Shown one piece after another: positions 32,453 through 48,011 of a stretch of DNA of 64,000 bases. The position numbers and the translations under genes were made by a program. Within the stretch, counting starts at the first letter, position 1. The number at the start of each line of letters is the position of its first letter. The stretch lies in assembly GCA_963576565.1 (NCBI GenBank), contig CAUYVT010000050.1, positions 1 to 64,000 on the forward strand, given 5' to 3'. Under the pieces are notes generated by a model that saw only the letters and a list, made by a program, of their open reading frames with translations, did no database searches and had not been told where the DNA came from. Source of the DNA: Aspidapion aeneum (taxonomy: Eukaryota > Arthropoda > Insecta > Coleoptera > Brentidae).

Positions 32453-32471
32453 AATCCGGCTCGAAGGACCA
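32453..32471 (-). promoter_or_regulatory. Primer-binding site, tRNA-Tyr type
   Basis: On the element strand TGGTCCTTCGAGCCGGATT begins four bases inside the 5' LTR. Its plus-strand complement ends ...CGAAGGACCA. Read as a tRNA 3' end, this gives an acceptor strand pairing with CCTTCGA, discriminator A and CCA, which matches my recollection of animal tRNA-Tyr over 19 bases. Confidence 0.75.
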
Positions 32472-32475
32472 AAAA

Positions 32476-33185
32476 TGGGGCTCCCTGGTGGTCCAGATAG
32501 GAGAGTTGTCTGGAATTTAACGGTGTCAGATGTGGACTGTAATTTTAAGGGAATAAGGTCATAGGCTAAGCTGGTACAAGGGATTCTGAAATGGTCTAGT
32601 TTACCTTCTAGGTTAGTGTAGCAATAAACAAATGTATGTAAGGTAAAAATAATGCATTTTCACTTACCATTTTTATACAGGAAGTGGAACTCATGGGAGG
32701 ACGCGCTGTTAAACCTTAGTTTTTGCACCCCACATTCCTGTGGTAGGAGAGTAGCTAACACGCGTGTGTTATCGTTCGAAGGCGAAACGGTTCTCTCTGG
32801 TCCGGCAGCAGGTATCGCTGCTGCGTTCATTCTCCCACATGTCGCCCAGTGGCGTCGTTAATCCATAGGCGTAGGAGAAAAGGGAATAAGTAGGAGGGAA
32901 TGAGATTACGAAGGTCCATATTAAAGGAACTAGGAACCTTAGTAATTCAAAATGCATTTTATGTAAAGTAAATTGATTATAGCAAATTGTAATATTTGCC
33001 TTTAAAACCGCGGGAGTTTCAAATGCAAATAACCCAGTAATTTTAAGTACTTAATTAGTTAATTAATACTAAATAAACAAAAAATAGAAAATGCTCTAGT
33101 AAATCACCAAATAGCCTAATTCGAACCAATTTGGTAAATTATAGTAAAAAGAACATATTTACAAAAAGGAAGGCGGGACGAACCA
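32476..33185 (-). repeat. BEL/Pao 5' LTR
   Basis: 710 bp, the 5' LTR in element orientation. It is identical to the 3' LTR except for three clustered substitutions at 33109, 33113 and 33114. It contains a TATAAAA box at 32671-32677 (minus strand). Confidence 0.96.
32671..32677 (-). promoter_or_regulatory. Candidate TATA box in the 5' LTR
   Basis: TATAAAA on the element strand, about 195 bp upstream of the LTR's inner edge, which would place the transcript start some 25-30 bases further into the LTR. No AATAAA was found downstream on this strand, so the polyadenylation signal is unassigned. Confidence 0.4.
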
Positions 33186-33190
33186 CAGAC
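33186..33190. repeat. Target-site duplication, right copy (CAGAC)
   Basis: Direct repeat of 25422-25426. The following bases, ATACAGACAG, continue the 12-bp array in the register left at 25426. Confidence 0.85.
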
Positions 33191-34413
33191 ATACAGACAG
33201 ACATACAGACAGACATACAGACAGACATACAGACAGACATACAGACAGACATACAGACAGACATACAGACAGACAGACATACAGACAGACATACAGACAG
33301 ACATACAGACAGACATACAGACAGACATACAGACAGACATACAGACAGACATACAGACAGACATACAGACAGACATACAGACAGACAGACATACAGACAG
33401 ACAGACATATAGACAGACATACAGACAGACATACAGACAGACATACAGACAGACATACAGACAGACATACAGACAGACATACAGACAGACATACAGACAG
33501 ACATACAGACAGACATACAGACAGACATACAGACAGACATACAGACAGACATACAGACAGACATACAGACAGACATACAGACAGACATACAGACAGACAT
33601 ACAGACAGACATACAGACAGACACACAGACAGACATACAGACAGACATACAGACAGACATACAGACAGACATACAGACAGACATACAGACAGACATACAG
33701 ACAGACATACAGACAGACATACAGACAGACATACAGACAGACATACAGACAGACATACAGACAGACATACAGACAGACATACAGACAGACATACAGACAG
33801 ACATACAGACAGACATACAGACAGACATACAGACAGACATACAGACAGACATACAGACAGACATACAGACAGACATACAGACAGACATACAGACAGACAT
33901 ACAGACAGACATACAGACAGACATACAGACAGACATACAGACAGACATACAGACAGACATACAGACAGACATACAGACAGACATACAGACAGACATACAG
34001 ACAGACATACAGACAGACATACAGACAGACATACAGACAGACATACAGACAGACATACAGACAGACATACAGACAGACATACAGACAGACATACAGACAG
34101 ACATACAGACAGACATACAGACAGACATACAGACAGACATACAGACAGACATACAGACAGACATACAGACAGACATACAGACAGACATACAGACAGACAT
34201 ACAGACAGACATACAGACAGACATACAGACAGACATACAGACAGACATACAGACAGACATAGAGACAGACATACAGACAGACATACAGACAGACATACAG
34301 ACAGACATACAGACAGACATACAGACAGACATACAGACAGACATACAGACAGACATACAGACAGACATACAGACAGACATACAGACAGACATACAGACAG
34401 ACATACAGACAGA

Positions 34414-34540
34414 CATACAGACATACAGACATACAGACATACAGACATACAGACATACAGACATACAGACATACAGACATACAGACATACAGACATACAG
34501 ACATACAGACATACAGACATACAGACATACAGACATACAG
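34414..34540 (+). repeat. Embedded 8-bp sub-array (CAGACATA)n
   Basis: About 15-16 copies of the 8-bp unit in the 12-bp array, the counterpart of 20155-20276 in the duplicated block, again followed by CAGATAGACATA. Confidence 0.9.
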
Positions 34541-37500
34541 ACAGACAGACATACAGACAGACATACAGATAGACATACAGACAGACATACAGACAGACAT
34601 ACAGACAGACATACAGACAGACATACAGACAGACATACAGACAGACAGACATACAGACAGACAGACAGACAGACATACAGACAGACATACAGACAGACAT
34701 ACAGACAGACATACAGACAGACATACAGACAGACAGACATACAGACAGACATACAGACAGACATACAGACAGACATACAGACAGACATAAAGACAGACAT
34801 AAAGACAGACATACAGACAGACATACAGACAGACATACAGACAGACATACAGACAGACATACAGACAGACATACAGACAGACATACAGACAGACAGACAT
34901 ACAGACAGACATACAGACAGACATACAGACAGACATACAGACAGACATACAGACAGACATACAGACAGACATACAGACAGACATACAGACAGACATACAG
35001 ACAGACATACAGACAGACATACAGACAGACATACAGACAGACATACAGACAGACATACAGACAGACATACAGACAGACATACAGACAGACATACAGACAG
35101 ACATACAGACAGACATACAGACAGACATACAGACAGACATACAGACAGACATACAGACAGACATACAGACAGACATACAGACAGACATACAGACAGACAT
35201 ACAGACAGACATACAGACAGACATACAGACAGACATACAGACAGACATACAGACAGACATACAGACAGACATACAGACAGACATACAGACAGACATACAG
35301 ACAGACATACAGACAGACATACAGACAGACATACAGACAGACATACAGACAGACATACAGACAGACATACAGACAGACATACAGACAGACATACAGACAG
35401 ACATACAGACAGACATACAGACAGACATACAGACAGACATACAGACAGACATACAGACAGACATACAGACAGACATACAGACAGACATACAGACAGACAT
35501 ACAGACAGACATACAGACAGACATACAGACAGACATACAGACAGACATACAGACAGACATACAGACAGACATACAGACAGACATACAAACAGACAGACAT
35601 ACAGACAGACATACAGACAGACATACAGACAGACATACAGACAGACATACAGACAGACATACAGACAGACATACAGACAGACATACAGACAGACATACAG
35701 ACAGACATACAGACAGACATACAGACAGACATACAGACAGACATACAGACAGACATACAGACAGACATACAGACAGACATACAGACAGACATACAGACAG
35801 ACATACAGACAGACATACAGACAGACATACAGACAGACATACAGACAGACATACAGACAGACATACAGACAGACATACAGACAGACATACAGACAGACAT
35901 ACAGACAGACATACAGACAGACATACAGACAGACATACAGACAGACATACAGACAGACATACAGACAGACATACAGACAGACATACAGACAGACATACAG
36001 ACAGACATACAGACAGACATACAGACAGACATACAGACAGACATACAGACAGACATACAGACAGACATACAGACAGACATACAGACAGACATACAGACAG
36101 ACATACAGACAGACATACAGACAGACATACAGACAGACATACAGACAGACAGACATACAGACAGACATACAGACAGACATACAGACAGACATACAGACAG
36201 ACATACAGACAGACATACAGACAGACATACAGACAGACATACAGACAGACATACAGACAGACATACAGACAGACATACAGACAGACATACAGACAGACAT
36301 ACAGACAGACATACAGACAGACATACAGACAGACAGACATACAGACAGACATACAGACAGACATACAGACAGACATACAGACAGACATACAGACAGACAT
36401 ACAGACAGACATACAGACAGACATACAGACAGACATACAGACAGACATACAGACAGACATACAGACAGACATACAGACAGACATACAGACAGACATACAG
36501 ACAGACATACAGACAGACATACAGACAGACATACAGACAGACATACAGACAGACATACAGACAGACATACAGACAGACATACAGACAGACATACAGACAG
36601 ACATACAGACAGACATACAGACAGACATACAGACAGACATACAGACAGACATACAGACAGACATACAGACAGACATACAGACAGACATACAGACAGACAG
36701 ACAGACATACAGACAGACATACAGACAGACATACAGACAGACATACAGACAGACATACAGACAGACATACAGACAGACATACAGACAGACATACAGACAG
36801 ACATACAGACAGACATACAGACAGACATACAGACATACAGACATACAGACAGACATACAGACAGACATACAGACAGACATACAGACAGACATACAGACAG
36901 ACATACAGACAGACATACAGACAGACATACAGACAGACATACAGACAGACATACAGACAGACATACAGACAGACATACAGACAGACATACAGACAGACAT
37001 ACAGACAGACATACAGACAGACATACAGACAGACATACAGACAGACATACAGACAGACATACAGACAGACATACAGACAGACATACAGACAGACATACAG
37101 ACAGACATACAGACAGACATACAGACAGACATACAGACAGACATACAGACAGACATACAGACAGACATACAGACAGACATACAGACAGACATACAGACAG
37201 ACATACAGACAGACATACAGACAGACATACAGACAGACATACAGACAGACATACAGACAGACATACAGACATACAGACATACAGACATACAGACAGACAT
37301 ACAGACAGACATACAGACAGACATACAGACAGACATACAGACAGACATACAGACAGACATACAGACAGACATACAGACAGACATACAGACAGACATACAG
37401 ACAGACATACAGACAGACATACAGACAGACATACAGACAGACATACAGACAGACATACAGACAGACATACAGACAGACATACAGACAGACATACAGACAG

Positions 37501-40500
37501 ACATACAGACAGACATACAGACAGACATACAGACAGACATACAGACAGACATACAGACAGACATACAGACAGACATACAGACAGACATACAGACAGACAT
37601 ACAGACAGACATACAGACAGACATACAGACAGACATACAGACAGACATACAGACAGACATACAGACAGACAGACATACAGACAGACATACAGACAGACAT
37701 ACAGACAGACATACAGACAGACATACAGACAGACATACAGACAGACATACAGACAGACATACAGACAGACATACAGACAGACATACAGACAGACATACAG
37801 ACAGACATACAGACAGACATACAGACAGACATACAGACAGACATACAGACAGACATAACAGACAGACATACAGACAGACATACAGACAGACATACAGACA
37901 GACATACAGACAGACATACAGACAGACAATACAGACAGACATACAGACAGACATACAGACAGACATACAGACAGACATACAGACAGACATACAGACAGAC
38001 ATACAGACAGACATACAGACAGACATACAGACAGACATACAGACAGACATACAGACAGACATACAGACAGACATACAGACAGACATACAGACAGACATAC
38101 AGACAGACATACAGACAGACATACAGACAGACATACAGACAGACATACAGACAGACATACAGACAGACATACAGACAGACATACAGACAGACATACAGAC
38201 AGACATACAGACAGACATACAGACAGACATACAGACAGACATACAGACAGACATACAGACAGACATACAGACAGACATACAGACAGACATACAGACAGAC
38301 ATACAGACAGACATACAGACAGACATACAGACAGACATACAGACAGACATACAGACAGACATACAGACAGACATACAGACAGACATACAGACAGACATAC
38401 AGACAGACATACAGACAGACATACAGACAGACATACAGACAGACATACAGACAGACATACAGACAGACATACAGACAGACATACAGACAGACATACAGAC
38501 AGACATACAGACAGACATACAGACAGACATACAGACAGACATACAGACAGACATACAGACAGACATACAGACAGACATACAGACAGACATACAGACAGAC
38601 ATACAGACAGACATACAGACAGACATACAGACAGACATACAGACAGACATACAGACATACAGACAGACATACAGACAGACATACAGACAGACATACAGAC
38701 AGACAGACATACAGACAGACATACAGACAGACATACAGACAGACATACAGACAGACATACAGACAGACATACAGACAGACGACATACAGACAGACATACA
38801 GACATACAGACAGACATACAGACAGACATACAGACAGACATACAGACAGACATACAGACAGACATACAGACAGACATACAGACAGACATACAGACAGACA
38901 TACAGACAGACATACAGACAGACATACAGACAGACATACAGACAGACATACAGACAGACATACAGACAGACATACAGACAGACATACAGACAGACATACA
39001 GACAGACATACAGACAGACATACAGACAGACATACAGACAGACATAGACAGACATACAGACAGACATACAGACAGACATACAGACAGACATACAGACAGA
39101 CAGACATACAGACAGACATACAGACAGACATACAGACAGACATACAGACAGACATACAGACAGACATACAGACAGACATACAGACAGACATACAGACAGA
39201 CATACAGACAGACATACAGACAGACATACAGACAGACATACAGACAGACATACAGACAGACATACAGACAGACATACAGACAGACATACAGACAGACATA
39301 CAGACAGACATACAGACAGACATACAGACAGACATACAGACAGACATACAGACAGACATACAGACAGACATACAGACAGACATACAGACAGACATACAGA
39401 CAGACATACAGACAGACATACAGACAGACATACAGACAGACATACAGACAGACATACAGACAGACATACAGACAGACATACAGACAGACATACAGACAGA
39501 CATACAGACAGACATACAGACAGACATACAGACAGACATACAGACAGACATACAGACAGACATACAGACAGACATACAGACAGACATACAGACAGACATA
39601 CAGACAGACATACAGACAGACATACAGACAGACATACAGACAGACATACAGACAGACATACAGACAGACATACAGACAGACATACAGACAGACATACAGA
39701 CAGACATACGACAGACAGACAGACATACAGACAGACATACAGACAGACATACAGACAGACATACAGACAGACATACAGACAGACATACAGACAGACATAC
39801 AGACAGACATACAGACAGACATACAGACAGACAGACATACAGACAGACAACAGACAGACAGACATACAGACAGACATACAGACAGACATACAGACAGACA
39901 TACAGACAGACATACAGACAGACATACAGACAGACATACAGACAGACATACAGACAGACATACAGACAGACATACAGACAGACATACAGACAGACATACA
40001 GACAGACATACAGACAGACATACAGACAGACATACAGACAGACATACAGACAGACATACAGACAGACATACAGACAGACATACAGACAGACATACAGACA
40101 GACATACAGACAGACATACAGACAGACATACAGACAGACATACAGACAGACAGACATACAGACAGACATACAGACAGACATACAGACAGACATACAGACA
40201 GACATACAGACAGACATACAGACATACAGACAGACAGACATACAGACAGACAGACATACAGACAGACATACAGACAGACATACAGACAGACATACAGACA
40301 GACATACAGACAGACATACAGACAGACATACAGACAGACATACAGACAGACATACAGACAGACATACAGACAGACATACAGACATACAGACAGACATACA
40401 GACAGACATACAGACAGACATACAGACAGACATACAGACAGACATACAGACAGACATACAGACAGACATACAGACAGACATACAGACAGACATACAGACA

Positions 40501-43500
40501 GACATACAGACAGACATACAGACAGACATACAGACAGACTGACATACAGACAGACATACAGACATACAGACAGACATACAGACAGACATACAGACAGACA
40601 TACAGACAGACATACAGACAGACATACAGACAGACATACAGACAGACATACAGACAGACATACAGACAGACATACAGACAGACATACAGACAGACATACA
40701 GACAGACATACAGACAGACATACAGACAGACATACAGACAGACATACAGACAGACATACAGACAGACATACAGACAGACATACAGACAGACAGACATACA
40801 GACAGACATACAGACAGACATACAGACAGACATACAGACAGACATACAGACAGACAGACAGACAGACATACAGACAGAATACAGACATACAGACAGACAG
40901 ACATACAGACAGACATACAGACAGACATACAGACAGACATACAGACAGACATACAGACAGACATACAGACAGACATACAGACAGACATACAGACAGACAT
41001 ACAGACAGACATACAGACAGACAGACATACAGACAGACATACAGACAGACATACAGACAGACATACAGACAGACATACAGACAGACATACAGACAGACAT
41101 ACAGACAGACATACAGACAGACAGACATACAGACAGACATACAGACAGACATACAGACAGACATACAGACAGACATACAGACAGACATACAGACAGACAT
41201 ACAGACAGACATACAGACAGACATACAGACAGACATACAGACAGACATACAGACAGACATACAGACAGACATACAGACAGACATACAGACAGACATACAG
41301 ACAGACATACAGACAGACATACAGACAGACAGACATACAGACAGACATACAGACAGACATACAGACAGACATACAGACAGATATACAGACAGACATACAG
41401 ACATACAGACATACAGACAGACAGACATACAGACAGACATACAGACATACAGACAGACATACAGACAGACATACAGACAGACATACAGACAGACATACAG
41501 ACAGACATACAGACAGACATACAGACAGACATACAGACAGACATACAGACAGACATACAGACAGACATACAGACAGACATACAGACAGACATACAGACAG
41601 ACATACAGACAGACATACAGACAGACATACAGACAGACATACAGACAGACATACAGACAGACATACAGACAGACATACAGACAGACATACAGACAGACAT
41701 ACAGACAGACATACAGACAGACATACAGACAGACATACAGACAGACATACAGACAGACATACAGACAGACATACAGACAGACATACAGACAGACATACAG
41801 ACAGACATACAGACATACAGACAGACATACAGACAGACAACAGACATACAGACAGACATACAGACAGACATACAGACAGACATACAGACAGACATACAGA
41901 CAGACATACAGACAGACATACAGACAGACATACAGACAGACATACAGACAGACATACAGACAGACATACAGACAGACATACAGACAGACATACAGACAGA
42001 CATACAGACAGACATACAGACAGACATACAGACAGACATACAGACAGACATACAGACAGACATACAGACAGACATACAGACAGACATACAGACAGACATA
42101 CAGACAGACATACAGACAGACATACAGACAGACATACAGACAGACATACAGACAGACATACAGACAGACATACAGACAGACATACAGACAGACATACAGA
42201 CAGACATACAGACAGACATACAGACAGACATACAGACAGACATACAGACAGACATACAGACAGACATACAGACAGACATACAGACAGACATACAGACAGA
42301 CATACAGACAGACATACAGACAGACATACAGACAGACATACAGACAGACATACAGACAGACATACAGACAGACATACAGACAGACATACAGACAGACATA
42401 CAGACAGACATACAGACAGACATACAGACAGACATACAGACAGACATACAGACAGACATACAGACAGACATACAGACAGACATACAGACAGACATACAGA
42501 CAGACATACAGACAGACATACAGACAGACATACAGACAGACATACAGACAGACATACAGACAGACATACAGACAGACATACAGACAGACATACAGACAGA
42601 CATACAGACAGACATACAGACAGACATACAGACAGACATACAGACAGACATACAGACAGACATACAGACAGACATACAGACAGACATACAGACAGACATA
42701 CAGACAGACATACAGACAGACATACAGACAGACATACAGACAGACATACAGACAGACATACAGACAGACATACAGACAGACATACAGACAGACATACAGA
42801 CAGACATACAGACAGACATACAGACAGACATACAGACAGACATACAGACAGACATACAGACAGACATACAGACAGACATACAGACAGACATACAGACAGA
42901 CATACAGACAGACATACAGACAGACATACAGACAGACATACAGACAGACATACAGACAGACATACAGACAGACATACAGACAGACATACAGACAGACATA
43001 CAGACAGACATACAGACAGACATACAGACAGACATACAGACAGACATACAGACAGACATACAGACAGACATACAGACAGACATACAGACAGACATACAGA
43101 CAGACAGACATACAGACAGACATACAGACAGACATACAGACAGACATACAGACAGACATACAGACAGACATACAGACAGACATACAGACAGACATACAGA
43201 CAGACATACAGACAGACATACAGACAGACATACAGACAGACATACAGACAGACATACAGACATACAGACAGACATACAGACAGACATACAGACAGACAGA
43301 CATACAGACAGACATACAGACAGACATACAGACAGACATACAGACAGACATACAGACAGACATACAGACAGACATACAGACAGACATACAGACAGACATA
43401 CAGACAGACATACAGACAGACATACAGACAGACATACAGACAGACATACAGACAGACATACAGACAGACATACAGACAGACATACAGACAGACATACAGA

Positions 43501-46500
43501 CAGACATACAGACAGACATACAGACAGACATACAGACAGACATACAGACAGACATACAGACAGACATACAGACAGACATACAGACAGACATACAGACAGA
43601 CATACAGACAGACATACAGACAGACATACAGACAGACATACAGACAGACATACAGACAGACATACAGACAGACATACAGACAGACATACAGACAGACATA
43701 CAGACAGACATACAGACAGACATACAGACAGACATACAGACAGACATACAGACAGACATACAGACAGACATACAGACAGACATACAGACAGACATACAGA
43801 CAGACATACAGACAGACATACAGACAGACATACAGACAGACATACAGACAGACATACAGACAGACATACAGACAGACATACAGACAGACATACAGACAGA
43901 CATACAGACAGACATACAGACAGACATACAGACAGACATACAGACAGACATACAGACAGACATACAGACAGACATACAGACAGACATACAGACAGACATA
44001 CAGACAGACATACAGACAGACATACAGACAGACATACAGACAGACATACAGACAGACATACAGACAGACATACAGACAGACATACAGACAGACATACAGA
44101 CAGACATACAGACAGACATACAGACAGACATACAGACAGACATACAGACAGACATACAGACAGACATACAGACAGACATACAGACAGACATACAGACAGA
44201 CATACAGACAGACATACAGACAGACATACAGACAGACATACAGACAGACATACAGACAGACATACAGACAGACATACAGACAGACATACAGACATACAGA
44301 CAGACATACAGACAGACATACAGACAGACATACAGACAGACATACAGACAGACATACAGACAGACATACAGACAGACATACAGACAGACATACAGACAGA
44401 CATACAGACAGACATACAGACAGACATACAGACAGACATACAGACAGACATACAGACAGACATACAGACAGACATACAGACAGACATACAGACAGACATA
44501 CAGACAGACATACAGACAGACATACAGACAGACATACAGACAGACATACAGACAGACATACAGACAGACATACAGACAGACATACAGACAGACAGACATA
44601 CAGACAGACATACAGACAGACATACAGACAGACATACAGACAGACATACAGACAGACATACAGACAGACATACAGACAGACATACAGACAGACATACAGA
44701 CAGACATACAGACAGACATACAGACAGACATACAGACAGACATACAGACAGACATACAGACAGACATACAGACAGACATACAGACAGACATACAGACAGA
44801 CATACAGACAGACATACAGACAGACATACAGACAGACATACAGACAGACATACAGACAGACATACAGACATACAGACAGACAGACAGACATACAGACAGA
44901 CATACAGACAGACATACAGACAGACATACAGACAGACATACAGACAGACATACAGACAGACATACAGACAGACATACAGACAGACATACAGACAGACATA
45001 CAGACAGACATACAGACAGACATACAGACAGACATACAGACAGACATACAGACAGACATACAGACAGACATACAGACAGACATACAGACAGACATACAGA
45101 CAGACATACAGACAGACATACAGACAGACATACAGACAGACATACAGACAGACATACAGACAGACATACAGACAGACATACAGACAGACATACAGACAGA
45201 CATACAGACAGACATACAGACAGACATACAGACAGACATACAGACAGACATACAGACAGACATACAGACAGACATACAGACAGACATACAGACAGACATA
45301 CAGACAGACATACAGACAGACATACAGACAGACATACAGACAGACATACAGACAGACATACAGACAGACATACAGACAGACATACAGACAGACATACAGA
45401 CAGACATACAGACAGACATACAGACAGACATACAGACAGACATACAGACAGACATACAGACAGACATACAGACAGACATACAGACAGACATACAGACAGA
45501 CATACAGACAGACATACAGACAGACATACAGACAGACATACAGACAGACATACAGACAGACATACAGACAGACATACAGACAGACATACAGACAGACATA
45601 CAGACAGACATACAGACAGACATACAGACAGACATACAGACAGACATACAGACAGACATACAGACAGACATACAGACAGACATACAGACAGACATACAGA
45701 CAGACATACAGACAGACATACAGACAGACATACAGACAGACATACAGACAGACATACAGACAGACATACAGACAGACATACAGACAGACATACAGACAGA
45801 CATACAGACAGACATACAGACAGACATACAGACAGACATACAGACAGACATACAGACAGACATACAGACAGACATACAGACAGACATACAGACAGACATA
45901 CAGACAGACATACAGACAGACATACAGACAGACATACAGACAGACATACAGACAGACATACAGACAGACATACAGACAGACATACAGACAGACATACAGA
46001 CAGACATACAGACAGACATACAGACAGACATACAGACAGACATACAGACAGACATACAGACAGACATACAGACAGACATACAGACAGACATACAGACAGA
46101 CATACAGACAGACATACAGACAGACATACAGACAGACATACAGACAGACATACAGACAGACATACAGACAGACATACAGACAGACATACAGACAGACATA
46201 CAGACAGACATACAGACAGACAGACATACAGACAGACATACAGACAGACATACAGACAGACATACAGACAGACATACAGACAGACATACAGACAGACATA
46301 CAGACAGACATACAGACAGACATACAGACAGACAGACATACAGACAGACATACAGACAGACATACAGACAGACATACAGACAGACATACAGACAGACATA
46401 CAGACAGACATACAGACAGACATACAGACAGACATACAGACAGACATACAGACAGACATACAGACAGACATACAGACAGACATACAGACAGATATACAGA

Positions 46501-47870
46501 CAGACATACAGACAGACATACAGACAGACATACAGACAGACATACAGACAGACATACAGACAGACATACAGACAGACATACAGACAGACATACAGACAGA
46601 CATACAGACAGACAGACATACAGACAGACATACAGACAGACATACAGACAGACATACAGACAGACATACAGACAGACATACAGACAGACATACAGACAGA
46701 CATACAGACAGACATACAGACAGACATACAGACAGACATACAGACAGACATACAGACAGACATACAGACAGACATACAGACAGACATACAGACAGACATA
46801 CAGACAGACATACAGACAGACATACAGACAGACATACAGACAGACATACAGACAGACGTACAGACAGACATACAGACAGACATACAGACAGACATACAGA
46901 CAGACATACAGACAGACATACAGACAGACATACAGACAGACATACAGACAGACACAGACAGACATACAGACAGACATACAGACAGACATACAGACAGACA
47001 TACAGACAGACATACAGACAGACATACAGACAGACATACAGACAGACATACAGACAGACATACAGACAGACATACAGACAGACATACAGACAGACAGACA
47101 TACAGACAGACATACAGACAGGCATACAGACAGACATACAGACAGACATACAGACAGACATACAGACAGACATACAGACAGACATACAGACAGACATACA
47201 GACAGACATACAGACAGACATACAGACAGACATACAGACAGACATACAGACAGACATACAGACAGACATACAGACAGACATACAGACAGACATACAGACA
47301 GACATACAGACAGACATACAGACAGACATACAGACAGACATACAGACAGACATACAGACAGACATACAGACAGACATACAGACAGACATACAGACAGACA
47401 TACAGACAGACATACAGACAGACATACAGACAGACATACAGACAGACATACAGACAGACATACAGACAGACATACAGACAGACATACAGACAGACATACA
47501 GACAGACATACAGACAGACATACAGACAGACATACAGACAGACATACAGACAGACATACAGACAGACATACAGACAGACATACAGACAGACATACAGACA
47601 GACATACAGACAGACATACAGACAGACATACAGACAGACATACAGACAGACATACAGACAGACATACAGACAGACATACAGACAGACATACAGACAGACA
47701 TACAGACAGACATACAGACAGACATACAGACAGACATACAGACAGACATACAGACAGACATACAGACAGACATACAGACAGACATACAGACAGACATACA
47801 GACAGACATACAGACAGACATACAGACAGACATACAGACAGACATACAGACAGACATACAGACAGACATA

Positions 47871-48011
47871 CAGACAAACATACATACATACAGACAAACA
47901 TACAGACAGACATACAGACAGACATACAGACAGACATACAGACAGACATACAGACAGACATACAGACAGACATACAGACAAACATACATACATACAGACA
48001 AACATACATAC
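47871..48011 (+). repeat. Transition zone between 12-bp and 8-bp arrays
   Basis: Mixed units with CAAACATACATACATA variants at about 47875, 47991 and 48000. A stretch of normal 12-bp units is sandwiched between two such variants, as if the boundary itself had been duplicated. The 8-bp array starts directly after it. Confidence 0.8.

Larger units (their letters stand above)
25427..33185 (-). mobile_element. Complete BEL/Pao LTR retrotransposon inserted in the satellite
   Basis: A 7,759-bp element in minus orientation: 5' LTR at 32476-33185, tRNA primer site at 32453-32471, leader, single polyprotein ORF (31470 to 26179), polypurine tract at 26137-26150 and 3' LTR at 25427-26136. The LTRs begin TG and end CA on the element strand. 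They differ at only three of 710 positions, all within six bases (26060, 26064 and 26065 against 33109, 33113 and 33114). The domain order gag, protease, RT, RNase H, integrase, with an A17-type region and a DUF5641-like tail, identifies the BEL/Pao superfamily. There is no envelope-like ORF. Open coding frame, near-identical LTRs and a clean target duplication together indicate a recent insertion that may still be competent. Confidence 0.96.
33186..47870 (+). repeat. 12-bp satellite array, right segment
   Basis: The same 12-bp CAGA CAGA CATA array resumes in phase after the retrotransposon and runs about 14.7 kb. Landmarks reproduce those of 19.2-22.3 kb in the same order: CATATAGAC at 33406, TAGAGAC at 34260, an 8-bp tract at 34414-34540, GATAGAC at 34568, a CATAAAG doublet at 34786, CAAACAGACAGAC at 35586, then extra CAGA tetramers near 36145, 36332 and 36697. 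Phase-breaking indels cluster at about 37.86-41.84 kb. No gene is present. Confidence 0.97.

Noticed and set aside
31471..32475. Envelope-like or additional gene in the BEL leader
   Set aside because: Only short A/T-rich open frames (for example 31860-32075 and 32290-32472) that fall on motif repeats; no signal peptide plus transmembrane architecture.
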